NCBI GenBank assembly: GCA_966250325.1
Contig: CBINGY010000006.1
Location: 68,599 to 132,598, forward strand
Source of the DNA: Jiulongibacter sp966250325
GTDB taxonomy: Bacteria; Bacteroidota; Bacteroidia; Cytophagales; Spirosomataceae
Direction: 5' to 3'
DNA: 64,000 nt
Under the pieces are notes generated by a model. That model had not been told where the DNA came from. It ran no database searches and saw nothing but the letters and a program-made list of their open reading frames with translations. A program made the position numbers and the translations under genes. Positions 32,699 to 43,389 of this stretch are shown here, piece by piece (position 1 is the stretch's first letter; each line of letters opens with the position of its first letter).

Positions 32699-34047
32699 TA
32701 ATAATTTACTTTAGATTTGTTATTGTCTAGTTTAGGTCTGCCGTAATCGTTCATTCTCGGATTTCCATCTCTGTCAGCTTTAGTATTTCCGGCCTCCCAA
32801 TGCGGTTGGCCTTGATGACTTCGATCTTTTGTTTGCTCTTGAACAGATTTTGTTTGTTTTCCTCCACCTTCTTTGGGAACCTCATATGTATATTCCCTTC
32901 CGGATTTATTCTTTGACTGGGAAACTGGCTGCTGACTCGTAGGTATTCCTGCATCCCTCATTGCTTCACGTCTTGCAGCTCTTGAACTGGTTGCTGTTTT
33001 CTCCCCGTTTTCCAATGTGGAGACAACCTTCTTCAATAATTTGCCAGCGGCGGCACCACTCATAAAAGGTAATGCAGCTCCAACAACTGCGGCCTTCTTA
33101 TCAAAAGACGTGGCAGGAGTACCATCAGCATGAATTGCTGCTCCATCACGTGTAAAGTGAGTAGTAATTACGGTGGCATCATCGACATCCGTGTAAGACA
33201 AAAACTCCCCAAGCTTTTTGTCTATCCAATTTCCAAACTCACGTAGCTCAGCCCCTTCAAGCTCAACACCTCTCCCAAATTTATTCTCCTGAAAAGCATA
33301 AACTGAGTTATAAGCAAACTGCTCACCCAAGGGGTCAATTTGCCAGAATCTTCCGATTACCGGGTCTGACACCCTAAATTTAAAGAAATCTACTCCTAAA
33401 CTAAAATCACTTATCCGCTCTTGATTCTGGTATTTAAAATGATTGGTTTTTACACCAATCATTTGATTAAACTCAAAACCCAAGGGAACGTAGTCTGAAA
33501 TTTGTTTGATAGTTACGATGCTATCCTCAGCCGTATATTCTAATCTCAGGTTATTCCAAATATCACGGTATTCAAAACGATAATTGAAATTAGCACTTGA
33601 ATCCAAGAGGACTCTTCCACCACTAAACCCAATTTGATACAGTGTGTCGTTCTTAAACTGAACATTTCCGGCATATGTCCACTCAGTACCGCTTGAATTT
33701 TCACGCTTCAGAAGTCCACCTTGTCCGTCATAAAACCATTTGATCCAGTTGCCATTCCCATACGTTACTTGCTTTACCTTTTTCAAAAAGGAGTCATATT
33801 CAATTAATGAAATACCCTTGTTTGCATCTGATTTTAAAGAACCGTCTGTCCAGTAAATATAGTCATCACCTGAGGTGTTGCCATCCCTGAAATCACCAAC
33901 ATTGGGGTTCCAGGTTATAGTATCGGTTACTGACAATAATTTGTTTCCTGAATAGGAATACTGTAATCTATCAATAGCCGTATTAGAACTATCTGTGTTT
34001 CCATTTCGATGCAGATTGAGAATGTTCCCGTTCATGTCATAATTCAA
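32698..34047 (-). CDS. Orphan RHS tip with HNH/EndoVII-like toxin, truncated RHS
   Basis: Homologous to the C-terminal part of the intact RHS gene at 34624, starting at the YDMNGNILNLHRNG stretch, through the core ending RFWQIDPLG, then a different toxin tip. The tip has the REAMRDAGIPTSQQP signature and the QPHWEAG.....RDGNPRMNDYGRPKL end typical of HNH/EndoVII-type polymorphic toxins. No signal or N-terminal shell is present; the open frame reaches only to about 34112 with a stop before, and the only start is TTG at 34047. It is a silent cassette that could recombine with the full RHS gene. Confidence 0.8.
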   Translation of the reverse strand: MNYDMNGNILNLHRNGNTDSSNTAIDRLQYSYSGNKLLSVTDTITWNPNVGDFRDGNTSGDDYIYWTDGSLKSDANKGISLIEYDSFLKKVKQVTYGNGNWIKWFYDGQGGLLKRENSSGTEWTYAGNVQFKNDTLYQIGFSGGRVLLDSSANFNYRFEYRDIWNNLRLEYTAEDSIVTIKQISDYVPLGFEFNQMIGVKTNHFKYQNQERISDFSLGVDFFKFRVSDPVIGRFWQIDPLGEQFAYNSVYAFQENKFGRGVELEGAELREFGNWIDKKLGEFLSYTDVDDATVITTHFTRDGAAIHADGTPATSFDKKAAVVGAALPFMSGAAAGKLLKKVVSTLENGEKTATSSRAARREAMRDAGIPTSQQPVSQSKNKSGREYTYEVPKEGGGKQTKSVQEQTKDRSHQGQPHWEAGNTKADRDGNPRMNDYGRPKLDNNKSKVNY

Positions 34048-34136
34048 GAATGGAACTGATAAATCTATACTTCCAGCATATGCAAAAGAATCAGGGCTTC
34101 ACCAATTTTGGTATTCCACCTCAGCAGTCCTCAAAT

Positions 34137-34619
34137 TTATAATTCAATATAAAGTAGCCCTGATTCATCATCTGTTTTAACAAGTATTTTTTCTCTAAAA
34201 AGATAATAAACTACTGATTTTAAATCTTCGTTACTTAATTCTTTTGATTGGATGCCTGAATCAAAATATTCATTTAAAATATTTTGAACATCTCCCTTGA
34301 AGAGAGAATCAATTGCTGGATTTGAAACTAATTGATAGGGCTTTAGTGTATCCAGAATTTCACTGGTAACTTCTAAGGACATGTGAGATTTAATAACAGG
34401 ATAAACCAGGGATATGTATTCGTCTTGTGATAAATTTACTCCCTTATTCAATAAAGAATAAAGTGTACTATTCTCTAATACCGCACTAAAGGATTCATCA
34501 GTATCAGTAACATTGATAACAATGTAAAAACTCTGTGGATCAAAATCATTTAGGGCTGTTTTGAAAAAATTCTTACAACTGCATACTGAAATAACCAGCA
34601 GGAGAAAAGCTAATCTCAT
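34137..34619 (-). CDS. Probable immunity lipoprotein of the RHS metallopeptidase tip, 160 aa
   Basis: Starts ATG 34619 (MRLAFLLLVISVCSC), a lipoprotein signal with lipobox VCSC; an upstream in-frame start would lie inside the RHS gene. The mature part is unrecognised, acidic and helical. It begins 5 bases after the RHS stop. A periplasmic lipid-anchored immunity protein suggests that the cognate toxin tip acts, or is intercepted, in the periplasm. Confidence 0.6.
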   Translation of the reverse strand: MRLAFLLLVISVCSCKNFFKTALNDFDPQSFYIVINVTDTDESFSAVLENSTLYSLLNKGVNLSQDEYISLVYPVIKSHMSLEVTSEILDTLKPYQLVSNPAIDSLFKGDVQNILNEYFDSGIQSKELSNEDLKSVVYYLFREKILVKTDDESGLLYIEL

Positions 34620-34623
34620 GGAG

Positions 34624-37600
34624 CTATTTGAGGAGTTCAGATGGTATGGTTTTTTTTGCATAAGATGTTCTTTTTTTATCACCAGTTTTTATTCTTATTT
34701 TATTTTCTGTGTTAACCGCATTAACCTCATACATAGGGATTCCATTAGGGGTCATCTTGGTATTAAGTTCACCCCAATCAACATCTGATGCATGTTGAAA
34801 CTCATGAACCAACCCAACTCTAGGTGTTCGCTCATCTCCTTTATCTCCCTTGCCACTGCTTTTTTTATTGGGATTGTATTTAATTGTTGTCCCAGTTGGA
34901 ATTTTTTTACTTGCCTTATTTTTATCATATACGGTTTGATTGCCATCTGATTCTCTTGAAGTATTTACAATTCTATGTATACGGGGGCTTCTTTCCAGAT
35001 CTTCAATCATTTCCTTAACTTCTGGATCATCATTTTTTGCAGCCTCAATATCCGCTTCAACTTTTCTGGCAAACTCAGTCTTAATCCCAAAAAAGCCTGC
35101 TATTCTATCTACCAATGTCCCAACAACAATTGAATCTCCGTTAACATCTACAAAGTTGATCGGGTTATTAGCTCCATATGAATAGTTTGAAAAAGGATAA
35201 TACTTCTCAGAGAATCTATCCATTTTATCAAATCTGCCAATAGTAGGGTTATAAGTCCTCTGTCCGAAATTAATATTCACCAAATCAAACTCCTCCTCGC
35301 TTTCGTAGTTAGAAAACTGAAACTTTTGTTTCTTGAGAGTATCAAGAGAAAATTTCGAATGCTGAACACCAAAAGGATAATAATCTGCAGTTTGAGAAAT
35401 AAGAGCTGCTGACCTTATTGCTGGGTTTCCGGTGGTAGTGTCTCTCAAACTTAATCTAAGATTCCCCAAATGATCTCGATATTCAAATTCATACAGGAAG
35501 TTTCCGCTACTCAGAATTGCTCTACCTTCGGGAGTACCTATCTGATACAACGTATCATTTCGATAAATGGTACTACCAGCATATTTCCAATTTTCTCCGG
35601 AGGAGTTTTCTCGTTTAAGTAGGTTGCCAGAACCATCGTAATATTTTTTAATCCATCTACCACTGGTTAAATAAATCTCAGTTGGGAGGTTTGTATAAGA
35701 ATCGTACACAATGGATGCAATACCTTGGTTAAGATCTGTTTTGAGGTTTCCATTGGTGTAATACTCATAATCATTTCCAGAAGTGTTCCCATCCCGAAAG
35801 TCACCACTATTGGCATTCCAGGTTATGGTATCAGTAACGGACAGTAACCTATTGCCCGAGTATTGATAGGTAAGTCTGTCAATTGCACTGTCTGTGCTAT
35901 CAGAGCTACCATTTCTATGGAGCTTCTGAATATTCCCATTAAGATCGTATTCAACCAAAGGAGTAGAGTAATTTCCTGTACCACTGAAACCCGCACTGCT
36001 TAACCTTTTCCCGTGATCATAAGAATAGGAGTAGTTATTAATTCCAGATGTGGTTTTGTTTCTCCAACTCTGTCCTGAAATGTTTCCGTCATAGTTGCCC
36101 AGTTCCTGAAAGCTTAGTTTGAACGCAAACAAATCATTGTCATCAGGATTGAGTGTTGGACTACCATTTTCACAATTCACGCAGTTCAACATTCCTCGCA
36201 AGTGATAGCCATAATTGATGGTTTGCAGACCCATAGTGGTGGTTGCCCCTGTAAGTGTGCTATCAATTTCGGCCAGATAGGTATCCGGATCAGCACTATT
36301 TACCCCAAACCCAGGCTCCAGCAGTACATATCTGCGATAGATATCCTCGGTATTTGTTGGAGCCGAAGCATTGCGGATGATGTAATCCAAAGACTCGGAA
36401 TAATATTCGTACTGAGGGCGAATTTTCTTCTCTGAGAGCCTACCCAGCTCGTCATACGAAAGAGTACAAAGGGTATCCGCAGCAGCATTAAGTCCATGTT
36501 TGATAAGAATGAGTCTACCTGCATGGTCATAACTGTTTTCTGTGAATTCGGTAATACTACTGTTGTCTGGCTTTTTATGCACCATGCGTACTTTGGCAAC
36601 CTCACCGGCAAAGAGATATTCAAAGTCGGTTCGTTCGGTATGGCCAAAGGTATTCTGAGTAAACTGTTGAATTAACCGGTTCTTGTTGTCAAAATAGCTG
36701 GCGGAAACGAGCCAGTTTCCGTCTTCCGTTTTCTTCGATTTTGTTCCGGTGAGATCTCCGGAATTCTCACTATATACACTATGCCAGGCATTGCCGGCAT
36801 CAAAACTCATATCTGCCGGAAGCCAGTTTGTGTACGAGTCGTAATAATTAATGTGGCGAATATCACTTGCCGTTATGGTAGAAGGGAAAGAGGTACTAAG
36901 GGAATAATATACCGGAGTGGTACTGTTTCTGCTTTCAAAGGTGTGCTTCTTACCACTTTCAAAACTTACAACCGCTGCCTGTAGGGTGGAGCGGTTCTGG
37001 CTATTTGAATATTCTCCCCGATACACTTCACGACCTAAGGCATCGTATTTGAAGAACGACCATTTATTCAGTTCTCGTTGTAATCCGGTTTGACTAGCCA
37101 CCAACCTGTCCCATTTATCATAGACAAAATACTCCGGATCAGCCCCCGGAATTTTCTTTTCAATAACTCTTCCACGGTTATCGTAGCGATAGAAAAAAAC
37201 AAAGTTTTTCCAGGCATTGGTAAGATTTGACATGCCTGTTCCTTCTGCCACGGCCATCGGCTGCATCACCGCTCGCAGGCGATCACCATGTGCATACAAG
37301 AAATGTGTTTTAGCATACTGTCCCACACCCACTTGCTGCCAACTTTCAATGGTATTACCTACAATATCCTTAAAGATCACCGAGCTGTCACCTTGCTCAT
37401 CTATCGAGATGGTTTTATACAAACTCTTCTGAGGATAATAATTGCTACTCCAGGTGATATTCCCATTGAAGTCTGCTACATAAAGTCGCACCTCATTAGT
37501 CTCGTTATACGTATGAACCGTTCGATTTGAGTGGGGTGAGCTTGTCGAAACCCGCCACTCTATTCCGGGACCATACTGTTCCAGTGTCCTGTTCAAGGGT

Positions 37601-37995
37601 GAATTATCAAAGAGCGTGATTTCTGAATAGGGAAGAGCTTCACCATAGAAACTTTGTGCCAAAGCGGTTACACCTGACTTGTATGTTCCGGAATTCTCTG
37701 AGCTTGGAGCGGATAACGTCTCCCGAACAGGTCTTCCATATTGGTCAAACGCAATGCTACTTAATACAATATCCTTTAGCTCCGGGCTTTGACGATACCC
37801 TAGTGACTGTACTTTTCTGCCAAGACCATCGGAGTAATCAATCCCAATGAGTGCTTTCGTTGGGTCGATAGCATCACTTACATTGGTGGTAGCTACACGA
37901 AGTCTGCTGCTTACTACGGCATTATGATCAATAGAAATACTTTGAGCCATGAGCCCCAAAGGAAACAGAACGAGGAGGAGGTATATATTTTTCAT
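34624..37995 (-). CDS. DUF6443-type RHS toxin with M91-like metallopeptidase tip, 1123 aa
   Basis: Signal peptide (1-17), DUF6443-type N-terminal region, RHS repeats, and core signature (GRFDKMDRFSEKYYPFSNYSY..NNP) near residues 920-950. The tip (about 955-1123) holds VHEFQHASD near 1067, an HExxH zinc motif, and a later EVNAVNTENK, as in M91 (NleD-like) zinc peptidase toxins. An immunity-type lipoprotein follows. It lies directly after a 1263-aa partner on the same strand, the usual pairing in Bacteroidota. It also donates homology to the orphan tip downstream. Confidence 0.85.
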   Translation of the reverse strand: MKNIYLLLVLFPLGLMAQSISIDHNAVVSSRLRVATTNVSDAIDPTKALIGIDYSDGLGRKVQSLGYRQSPELKDIVLSSIAFDQYGRPVRETLSAPSSENSGTYKSGVTALAQSFYGEALPYSEITLFDNSPLNRTLEQYGPGIEWRVSTSSPHSNRTVHTYNETNEVRLYVADFNGNITWSSNYYPQKSLYKTISIDEQGDSSVIFKDIVGNTIESWQQVGVGQYAKTHFLYAHGDRLRAVMQPMAVAEGTGMSNLTNAWKNFVFFYRYDNRGRVIEKKIPGADPEYFVYDKWDRLVASQTGLQRELNKWSFFKYDALGREVYRGEYSNSQNRSTLQAAVVSFESGKKHTFESRNSTTPVYYSLSTSFPSTITASDIRHINYYDSYTNWLPADMSFDAGNAWHSVYSENSGDLTGTKSKKTEDGNWLVSASYFDNKNRLIQQFTQNTFGHTERTDFEYLFAGEVAKVRMVHKKPDNSSITEFTENSYDHAGRLILIKHGLNAAADTLCTLSYDELGRLSEKKIRPQYEYYSESLDYIIRNASAPTNTEDIYRRYVLLEPGFGVNSADPDTYLAEIDSTLTGATTTMGLQTINYGYHLRGMLNCVNCENGSPTLNPDDNDLFAFKLSFQELGNYDGNISGQSWRNKTTSGINNYSYSYDHGKRLSSAGFSGTGNYSTPLVEYDLNGNIQKLHRNGSSDSTDSAIDRLTYQYSGNRLLSVTDTITWNANSGDFRDGNTSGNDYEYYTNGNLKTDLNQGIASIVYDSYTNLPTEIYLTSGRWIKKYYDGSGNLLKRENSSGENWKYAGSTIYRNDTLYQIGTPEGRAILSSGNFLYEFEYRDHLGNLRLSLRDTTTGNPAIRSAALISQTADYYPFGVQHSKFSLDTLKKQKFQFSNYESEEEFDLVNINFGQRTYNPTIGRFDKMDRFSEKYYPFSNYSYGANNPINFVDVNGDSIVVGTLVDRIAGFFGIKTEFARKVEADIEAAKNDDPEVKEMIEDLERSPRIHRIVNTSRESDGNQTVYDKNKASKKIPTGTTIKYNPNKKSSGKGDKGDERTPRVGLVHEFQHASDVDWGELNTKMTPNGIPMYEVNAVNTENKIRIKTGDKKRTSYAKKTIPSELLK

Positions 37996-37997
37996 GA

Positions 37998-40900
37998 CTA
38001 GAACGTATGGATTGAAATGTTAGAGAAAACAGAAGTGTTGATTAACGAATTGGTGTCATAGCTTCCATTGAAACTATGAATGCCAATTAAAAACCCTGCA
38101 TTAAATGCAGAGGAGGTGGTTACACCACTTGAAGTTTCCGTCCAGTTCGCATCATTATTCCAACTTGGATTACTTGCCGTACTCCACCATGTTGAAATCT
38201 CCTCGCCTCGTTTTTTGATCCTGAGCCAGAGTGGATGGCTCGTGGTACCAAACTGAAGAAACTGAGCATTGGTAGCTGAGGTGGTTCGTGCTACCTTGCC
38301 AACCGCACCACCAGCCACATCAAAGATCATTTCAAAATATGGTGCATCGGCAGCAAGACTACTTCTGATCATGACTCCTGACCGCATCCCCAGATCAGGA
38401 CTGGAGGAAATACTATTCAATTTTGCAATAATTACAACACTATCGGCGGACATAGATTTATACACAAAATTGAATTGATCACTGCTCCCGAGTCCTTTGT
38501 TTCCACTTGATTTAATGGTAATTGTTCCGGTATTGTGATAGACACATCCATCAATAGGTGGACTTCCAATTTCAGCTAACTGCCAGCCGGAAACCAATTC
38601 GGGAAGGCTCAGCACATTTGAAGTGGCACTAATACAATCACCATCCGAACAAGTAGCAGAATAACTGGAAACAGAACCTGTACTTACCTGTATGGTGCTC
38701 CCTGTAGCTCCGGTATTCCACTGAACGGTTCCAACACATCCACTTGCCTGAATGGTTACCAAACAGGTGTCCACCGATTGAACCACGAGTATAGGAGGAT
38801 CAACAGCACAACCGGAAGCCACAGAATCGGCATAGAAATATCGGTACACTCCGGTAATGTTTCCGCTGTGATCTTTGGTTTGCCAAAGACGTTGATAGTT
38901 GTCATAGAGATACGATTCAGTCAGTCCTTTCGGAGAAACTGTTTGGCTAAGTCCTACATAAGGAATATGTGCATACCATGTGAGTAACCGACCACTTCCA
39001 ATTTCATCTCGTATATCGGCAATATCAGAGAGCTGAGCTACATTAAGGGTACTTGTTTCGAAGTCATTCTCTGAAATACTTAAAGTTGAAAATGCATTAT
39101 CCAGTTCATTTCTCGTGGTTCGCTCTGCCTTTGCTATCAGTAGTTCGTTGTCATAGCCATAGACAAGTGCGGTTGAAACCGAGTCAACCATATACTCAAG
39201 AAGGTTGCCATCACTATCATAAGCTACATAGTCAACTCGTTTCTCTAAACCATTGCCGATCATATCAACCCAGGTTGCCTTGGGAAGCATATTGCTGGTC
39301 AGTCCACGTGCATTATTTCCCGAGAATATCCCGTACTCATTTTTCTGACGGTAATATGTTGAAGTTGTTCCCGAAATGCTTTCCCGTTGAATGGTTTCAA
39401 GAGGAATACCGATCATGTTTCGGGAGATAAGGCTGTCAGCGATTATTGATGAAGTGTAATTGCTATGGGTGGGGTAGATGGATATGGATTCTCTTTTTTT
39501 GCTTAAATATGGGAAGGTGGTTGTGGTGGTGTCCGGAAGGAGGTAGGCATCATAGCCGAAAGACTGTGAAGTGGTGATGCTGTCTGTCTTTGTCCAGGTG
39601 CTCTTTAACTTGTATTGTCCCGTATTGTATGAATAGCTGGAGTAGCTCATTTCCGGTTGGGCGGAGTAATTGATCAGTCCTGTAGAGCAGGATGAGGTTA
39701 CAATATTTCCTTCGTATACAAAGGTGGTATTCAGAAAGCCTGCAACAGTTTTTGTTTCCTCCTTGTAGTTTGACCAAGTATTGTTAGTCTGACTTACCAG
39801 CTGGTTATCTGCACGGTAGGTATTTTTTGTAACCAGATTGCCTCTTTTCCAAAATTGAATGCTTCTTTGATAACTTGTTGGAGTACTCACAATATTATCC
39901 GGAGTAAAGCTAAAGGTGTATTCATTTCTACCATTCGAAATAGTGGAGGTATCATTTTCAAAGAACTCAGTGACTTTTGTGTAATACACAGGAGCAGAAT
40001 CAAAACTGCCTATTTCAAGCTGTCCATTAGCCGAAATGATATATTGGGTGGCCTGACCAGTGCTTCCGGCTGGTGTGGTGTTGGAATATTGGAGATGTTG
40101 CTGAGTAACAACATTGGCAGAAGCGGGTGTCCAATTGGTACTTAATCTACCAATTCCCACTCCATCAGCCGATTCATAGATATATCTTTTAACCAGTGGT
40201 GCCGAAGTAGAATCAGGATAGTTGGTGATGCTCTTTACCCTCAGACCACCAGCCAGATATTCGGCACTGTTATATTTGTATTTATTATTCTCAAAATCAA
40301 AAAACGTTCTTCCTTTGGTAGGCGTAGTGATAGATTTCAAAACACCTTGCTTCATGAAGGTGCTTACGGTGCTTCTGTCTGCCCCTCCGTCGGTGATAGG
40401 AATATTATTGGGGCTGGAAGGAGTACCAATATTATAGGAGGAAGGGCCAATCAGGCTCTGATTATTTTTTCCATTATAGTAACCAAAGTAATCCTGTTTT
40501 GGAAAATCACTGTAATTTCTAGTCCATGAGTAAGTATCAGTAAAGTAGTCAAACGAGTAATAAAGAGAATCTGAGGATATAGCATCCTTTATGATTACTC
40601 CATCAAGTTTAAGTTTACCATCAGAACTGGCAGCATCCAGAAAGTAGGAATAGTTAAACTTAACGGTGCGGAGTAGAGTTTTTATACCATCAATGTAGGA
40701 GTAAACCCGTATGTTATCCAGCTTGAAGGCATTAGTCAAATCATTTCGGGAAGAAGACTGAGTAAACTCCACTACTCCATTAGCATATTCTATTTTTGAA
40801 ATGTTCAGACTTGAAAAAATAGCACTGACATTGGTGGCGTTAGCAGTTGCAAAGGTAGAATTTGAATAATGATCAGGTGAAGTCCCGCTGGCACTTCCGA

Positions 40901-41789
40901 GAAAGGAGGCAGACCATTGATAAGATTGCTGAGATAGGCTGCCTCCCGATACATACGAAAGCTTTATTTGATCATCGGAGTTTGCGGAACTGATTTTATT
41001 GAGGTGCCATGCTGAATGATAACTAGATGTCCATTGACCATTCTGATTATAAATTCCATCGGTAAGCATACTTCCGGTTTCATTGATTCCATACGTGTAC
41101 TCAGTTCCATCATCATCTACAATATCAAAGCCAACGATAAGTCCAGACGGATATAATGAGTCTTTTATCTGTACCGGTTGATAGGGAAAGAGATATGGAG
41201 CTGCTCCTTCCTGTCCTATCAGGAACTTCCCACTTTTGCTGGGCAGGGAGTAGGAGAAAATATCCGGTGAAAAGTCGGCCTGATTCTTTCTCGCACCATC
41301 TGCCAGTTGATAATCGCTGGTATTATTACACAAGTCCAGACTGGTCTGAATGATTTTCTCCATGTAGTTTTTATCGCTCGACGTATGGTCATCCGGCAGT
41401 CCTTGTACACTCCGGGTCACCACTGACCCATGATCCAGATTCCAGCCCCAACCCACCCAGGAGGCCTCATCCTGTAGTCGGTGCCCGCTTGCATGATACT
41501 TTAGCGTTATGGGCAGGGTAAGATTACCAGCCTTAATAGTATAGATGGGGATACTGATGTCTGGCACACCCGTTGCCAGATTTACCTGATAATCCTGAAA
41601 TCCGGTAATTCCAGCAGTGTTCGGACTCTGAGGTGAGTAATCCGGCAGGTATTTTCTGTATTGATCTTCGGTTGTGCTAACGGCAAACACACGGGTTTCA
41701 CCAAGCTTAACACTATCTTTTTCCTGAGCAAAAGCCGGAGAAGAAATGACACACAAAAGAAAGAGTGTGGTAATACGAATCATTTTCAT
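37998..41789 (-). CDS. Large exported partner of the RHS protein, 1263 aa
   Basis: Signal peptide 1-21, then the pattern QVNLATGVPDISIPIYTIKAGNLTLPI typical of Bacteroidota proteins encoded before DUF6443 RHS genes. There are beta-rich YD-like repeats, an Ig-like domain (about 995-1060) with paired cysteines, and a C-terminal concanavalin-like region (about 1070-1263) as in DUF1349-type folds. It ends 2 bases before the RHS gene start. It likely works as the shell, carrier or adhesion half of a two-protein RHS apparatus. Confidence 0.75.
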   Translation of the reverse strand: MKMIRITTLFLLCVISSPAFAQEKDSVKLGETRVFAVSTTEDQYRKYLPDYSPQSPNTAGITGFQDYQVNLATGVPDISIPIYTIKAGNLTLPITLKYHASGHRLQDEASWVGWGWNLDHGSVVTRSVQGLPDDHTSSDKNYMEKIIQTSLDLCNNTSDYQLADGARKNQADFSPDIFSYSLPSKSGKFLIGQEGAAPYLFPYQPVQIKDSLYPSGLIVGFDIVDDDGTEYTYGINETGSMLTDGIYNQNGQWTSSYHSAWHLNKISSANSDDQIKLSYVSGGSLSQQSYQWSASFLGSASGTSPDHYSNSTFATANATNVSAIFSSLNISKIEYANGVVEFTQSSSRNDLTNAFKLDNIRVYSYIDGIKTLLRTVKFNYSYFLDAASSDGKLKLDGVIIKDAISSDSLYYSFDYFTDTYSWTRNYSDFPKQDYFGYYNGKNNQSLIGPSSYNIGTPSSPNNIPITDGGADRSTVSTFMKQGVLKSITTPTKGRTFFDFENNKYKYNSAEYLAGGLRVKSITNYPDSTSAPLVKRYIYESADGVGIGRLSTNWTPASANVVTQQHLQYSNTTPAGSTGQATQYIISANGQLEIGSFDSAPVYYTKVTEFFENDTSTISNGRNEYTFSFTPDNIVSTPTSYQRSIQFWKRGNLVTKNTYRADNQLVSQTNNTWSNYKEETKTVAGFLNTTFVYEGNIVTSSCSTGLINYSAQPEMSYSSYSYNTGQYKLKSTWTKTDSITTSQSFGYDAYLLPDTTTTTFPYLSKKRESISIYPTHSNYTSSIIADSLISRNMIGIPLETIQRESISGTTSTYYRQKNEYGIFSGNNARGLTSNMLPKATWVDMIGNGLEKRVDYVAYDSDGNLLEYMVDSVSTALVYGYDNELLIAKAERTTRNELDNAFSTLSISENDFETSTLNVAQLSDIADIRDEIGSGRLLTWYAHIPYVGLSQTVSPKGLTESYLYDNYQRLWQTKDHSGNITGVYRYFYADSVASGCAVDPPILVVQSVDTCLVTIQASGCVGTVQWNTGATGSTIQVSTGSVSSYSATCSDGDCISATSNVLSLPELVSGWQLAEIGSPPIDGCVYHNTGTITIKSSGNKGLGSSDQFNFVYKSMSADSVVIIAKLNSISSSPDLGMRSGVMIRSSLAADAPYFEMIFDVAGGAVGKVARTTSATNAQFLQFGTTSHPLWLRIKKRGEEISTWWSTASNPSWNNDANWTETSSGVTTSSAFNAGFLIGIHSFNGSYDTNSLINTSVFSNISIHTF

Positions 41790-41897
41790 AATAGAGGTTG
41801 AGGGTAATAATTAGCTGAAACAAATTAGCACTTTGCCCCTTGAAATGAAAACTTCAGGAGCAAAGGCTCACATAAACTTATTATTCGGTCAGTCCCA

Positions 41898-42608
41898 CTA
41901 GTTTCTGAGAGGGAAACTGAGGAAGAGCTTGGTAATGGCGACATCGGTATTGTGAGTGGTAAGTCGACCACTGTCTCCACCACGCTCCCACTCACCTTTG
42001 ATCCGATGTTTTCCAAGAAGGAAGTGCGTTACGCCAATGGAAGTTTTGCCTTTGAGAGTGGTTCCAACACCAATAAATGCACCAAAGGCCATTGAGAGCG
42101 GATGTCGGTTATATAACTCATGAGCATAATTTCCCGACTTCTTACTTCTTGTTTTCTTCAGGAGTCCAAGATTCAATCCGCCATTAATAAACAAATCAGC
42201 ATTTTCAGAAAGCGTGGCACGGTATTCAATACCTCCTCGAAGGGGAATATTGAAATAACTACTGAACTTGACTTCCTCATCACTGGAAAGATCTTCCTCT
42301 ACAATATCCTTCGCATCGCTGGCGAAAGGATTAAGGGCAATGTCAATGCCGGTTAGAAATGATAGTCCAGGCTTTGACATAGGAAAGCGTTTTTCCAAAC
42401 CGACCATCACCCCTTTTCCGGCATTTCCGGCTCGATCATTATCGAGATTTATGTCTCCGAAATCATTTGAAGGAAGACTTATGCCGAATGAATAGATTAA
42501 ATCGTCAAACTTCTTTTCCTGAGCAAGAGTATTTCCGGAATTTATGCCGGCCAGGAGGAGAATGAAATATGGAGAAGATCGAAATAGCGTTTGTATCTGT
42601 TTCTTCAT
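41898..42608 (-). CDS. Outer-membrane beta-barrel-like protein, 236 aa
   Basis: Signal peptide about 1-29, then alternating strands (YSFGISLPSNDFGDI, VMVGLEKRFPM, FINGGLNLGLL) and a C-terminus ending in an aromatic strand (LFLSFPLRN), the mark of outer-membrane barrels. About 200 mature residues would make an 8- to 10-stranded barrel. It lies upstream of the RHS pair on the same strand and could anchor it. Confidence 0.65.
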   Translation of the reverse strand: MKKQIQTLFRSSPYFILLLAGINSGNTLAQEKKFDDLIYSFGISLPSNDFGDINLDNDRAGNAGKGVMVGLEKRFPMSKPGLSFLTGIDIALNPFASDAKDIVEEDLSSDEEVKFSSYFNIPLRGGIEYRATLSENADLFINGGLNLGLLKKTRSKKSGNYAHELYNRHPLSMAFGAFIGVGTTLKGKTSIGVTHFLLGKHRIKGEWERGGDSGRLTTHNTDVAITKLFLSFPLRN

Positions 42609-42669
42609 GTCTTTAAGATTTTAATAGTTTTTATTTTGAGATATATTTGTTCGGAATGAGATAAGAGCT

Positions 42670-43278
42670 CTATAAGGTTTTAAGCATACATTTCATTTGA
42701 TCCTGAAAATGCTGAGAAGCGAGGTTGTCAGTTTTCTTCTCATAGGAGCTAGATTTACTCATAGCTATTCGAATCATTGAAATTCGGTGTTTGCTTAATA
42801 CTTCGATGATTCCCCGATCAATAGAACATGGGGCTGAGACTGAGAAATGGAGATAATTCAGCACCACTTTCTTCCTAATGGTGCCGTCCATAAGTGCGGT
42901 AAGCGTGATCACTGCATTATTTTCAAGCAGGAGGAAAACCTGATCACCTTTCTGTATCACATATTCCTGAAGCAGTGGAGCATCGGTAGTTGATATATCC
43001 TCTGTGATCATGACACTAGCAACAAGCGTGGTATCTGTTGGAATTGGTTTGACCATCAGCATCATAACATCAACTTTCTTATCTGCCATTACCTTGTACT
43101 TTACGAGTTTACCTCCATAATGATCAAGCTTTGTCTTGGTGAATTTGTCATTGAAGACAAATTCAGGCTTACAATTCTGAGCCCTTGAAAAGAAGGAAAG
43201 GAGGACAAGGGGAATAGAAAACAGGAATGATTTGAAGGAAAGGAAGGAATAGCCAGGGGAGGAGAAAATTTGCTTCAT
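42670..43278 (-). CDS. Exported hypothetical protein, 202 aa
   Basis: Signal peptide about 1-33 (hydrophobic LFSIPLVLLSFFSRAQ). The mature protein has three cysteines, one near the cleavage point, one in APCSIDRG and one in MKCMLKTL. No family recognised. It is the first gene of the minus-strand RHS operon (42670-32237). Confidence 0.55.
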   Translation of the reverse strand: MKQIFSSPGYSFLSFKSFLFSIPLVLLSFFSRAQNCKPEFVFNDKFTKTKLDHYGGKLVKYKVMADKKVDVMMLMVKPIPTDTTLVASVMITEDISTTDAPLLQEYVIQKGDQVFLLLENNAVITLTALMDGTIRKKVVLNYLHFSVSAPCSIDRGIIEVLSKHRISMIRIAMSKSSSYEKKTDNLASQHFQDQMKCMLKTL

Positions 43279-43389
43279 CGCGATAAGGCATTTGTGTATT
43301 CCGAACTCATTTAGAATACGTTAGACATTTGAATGAGGGTGAGTTCATTAGTCCAAATGTAATGGCTTGGGTGAAAAATACAAACTTAT

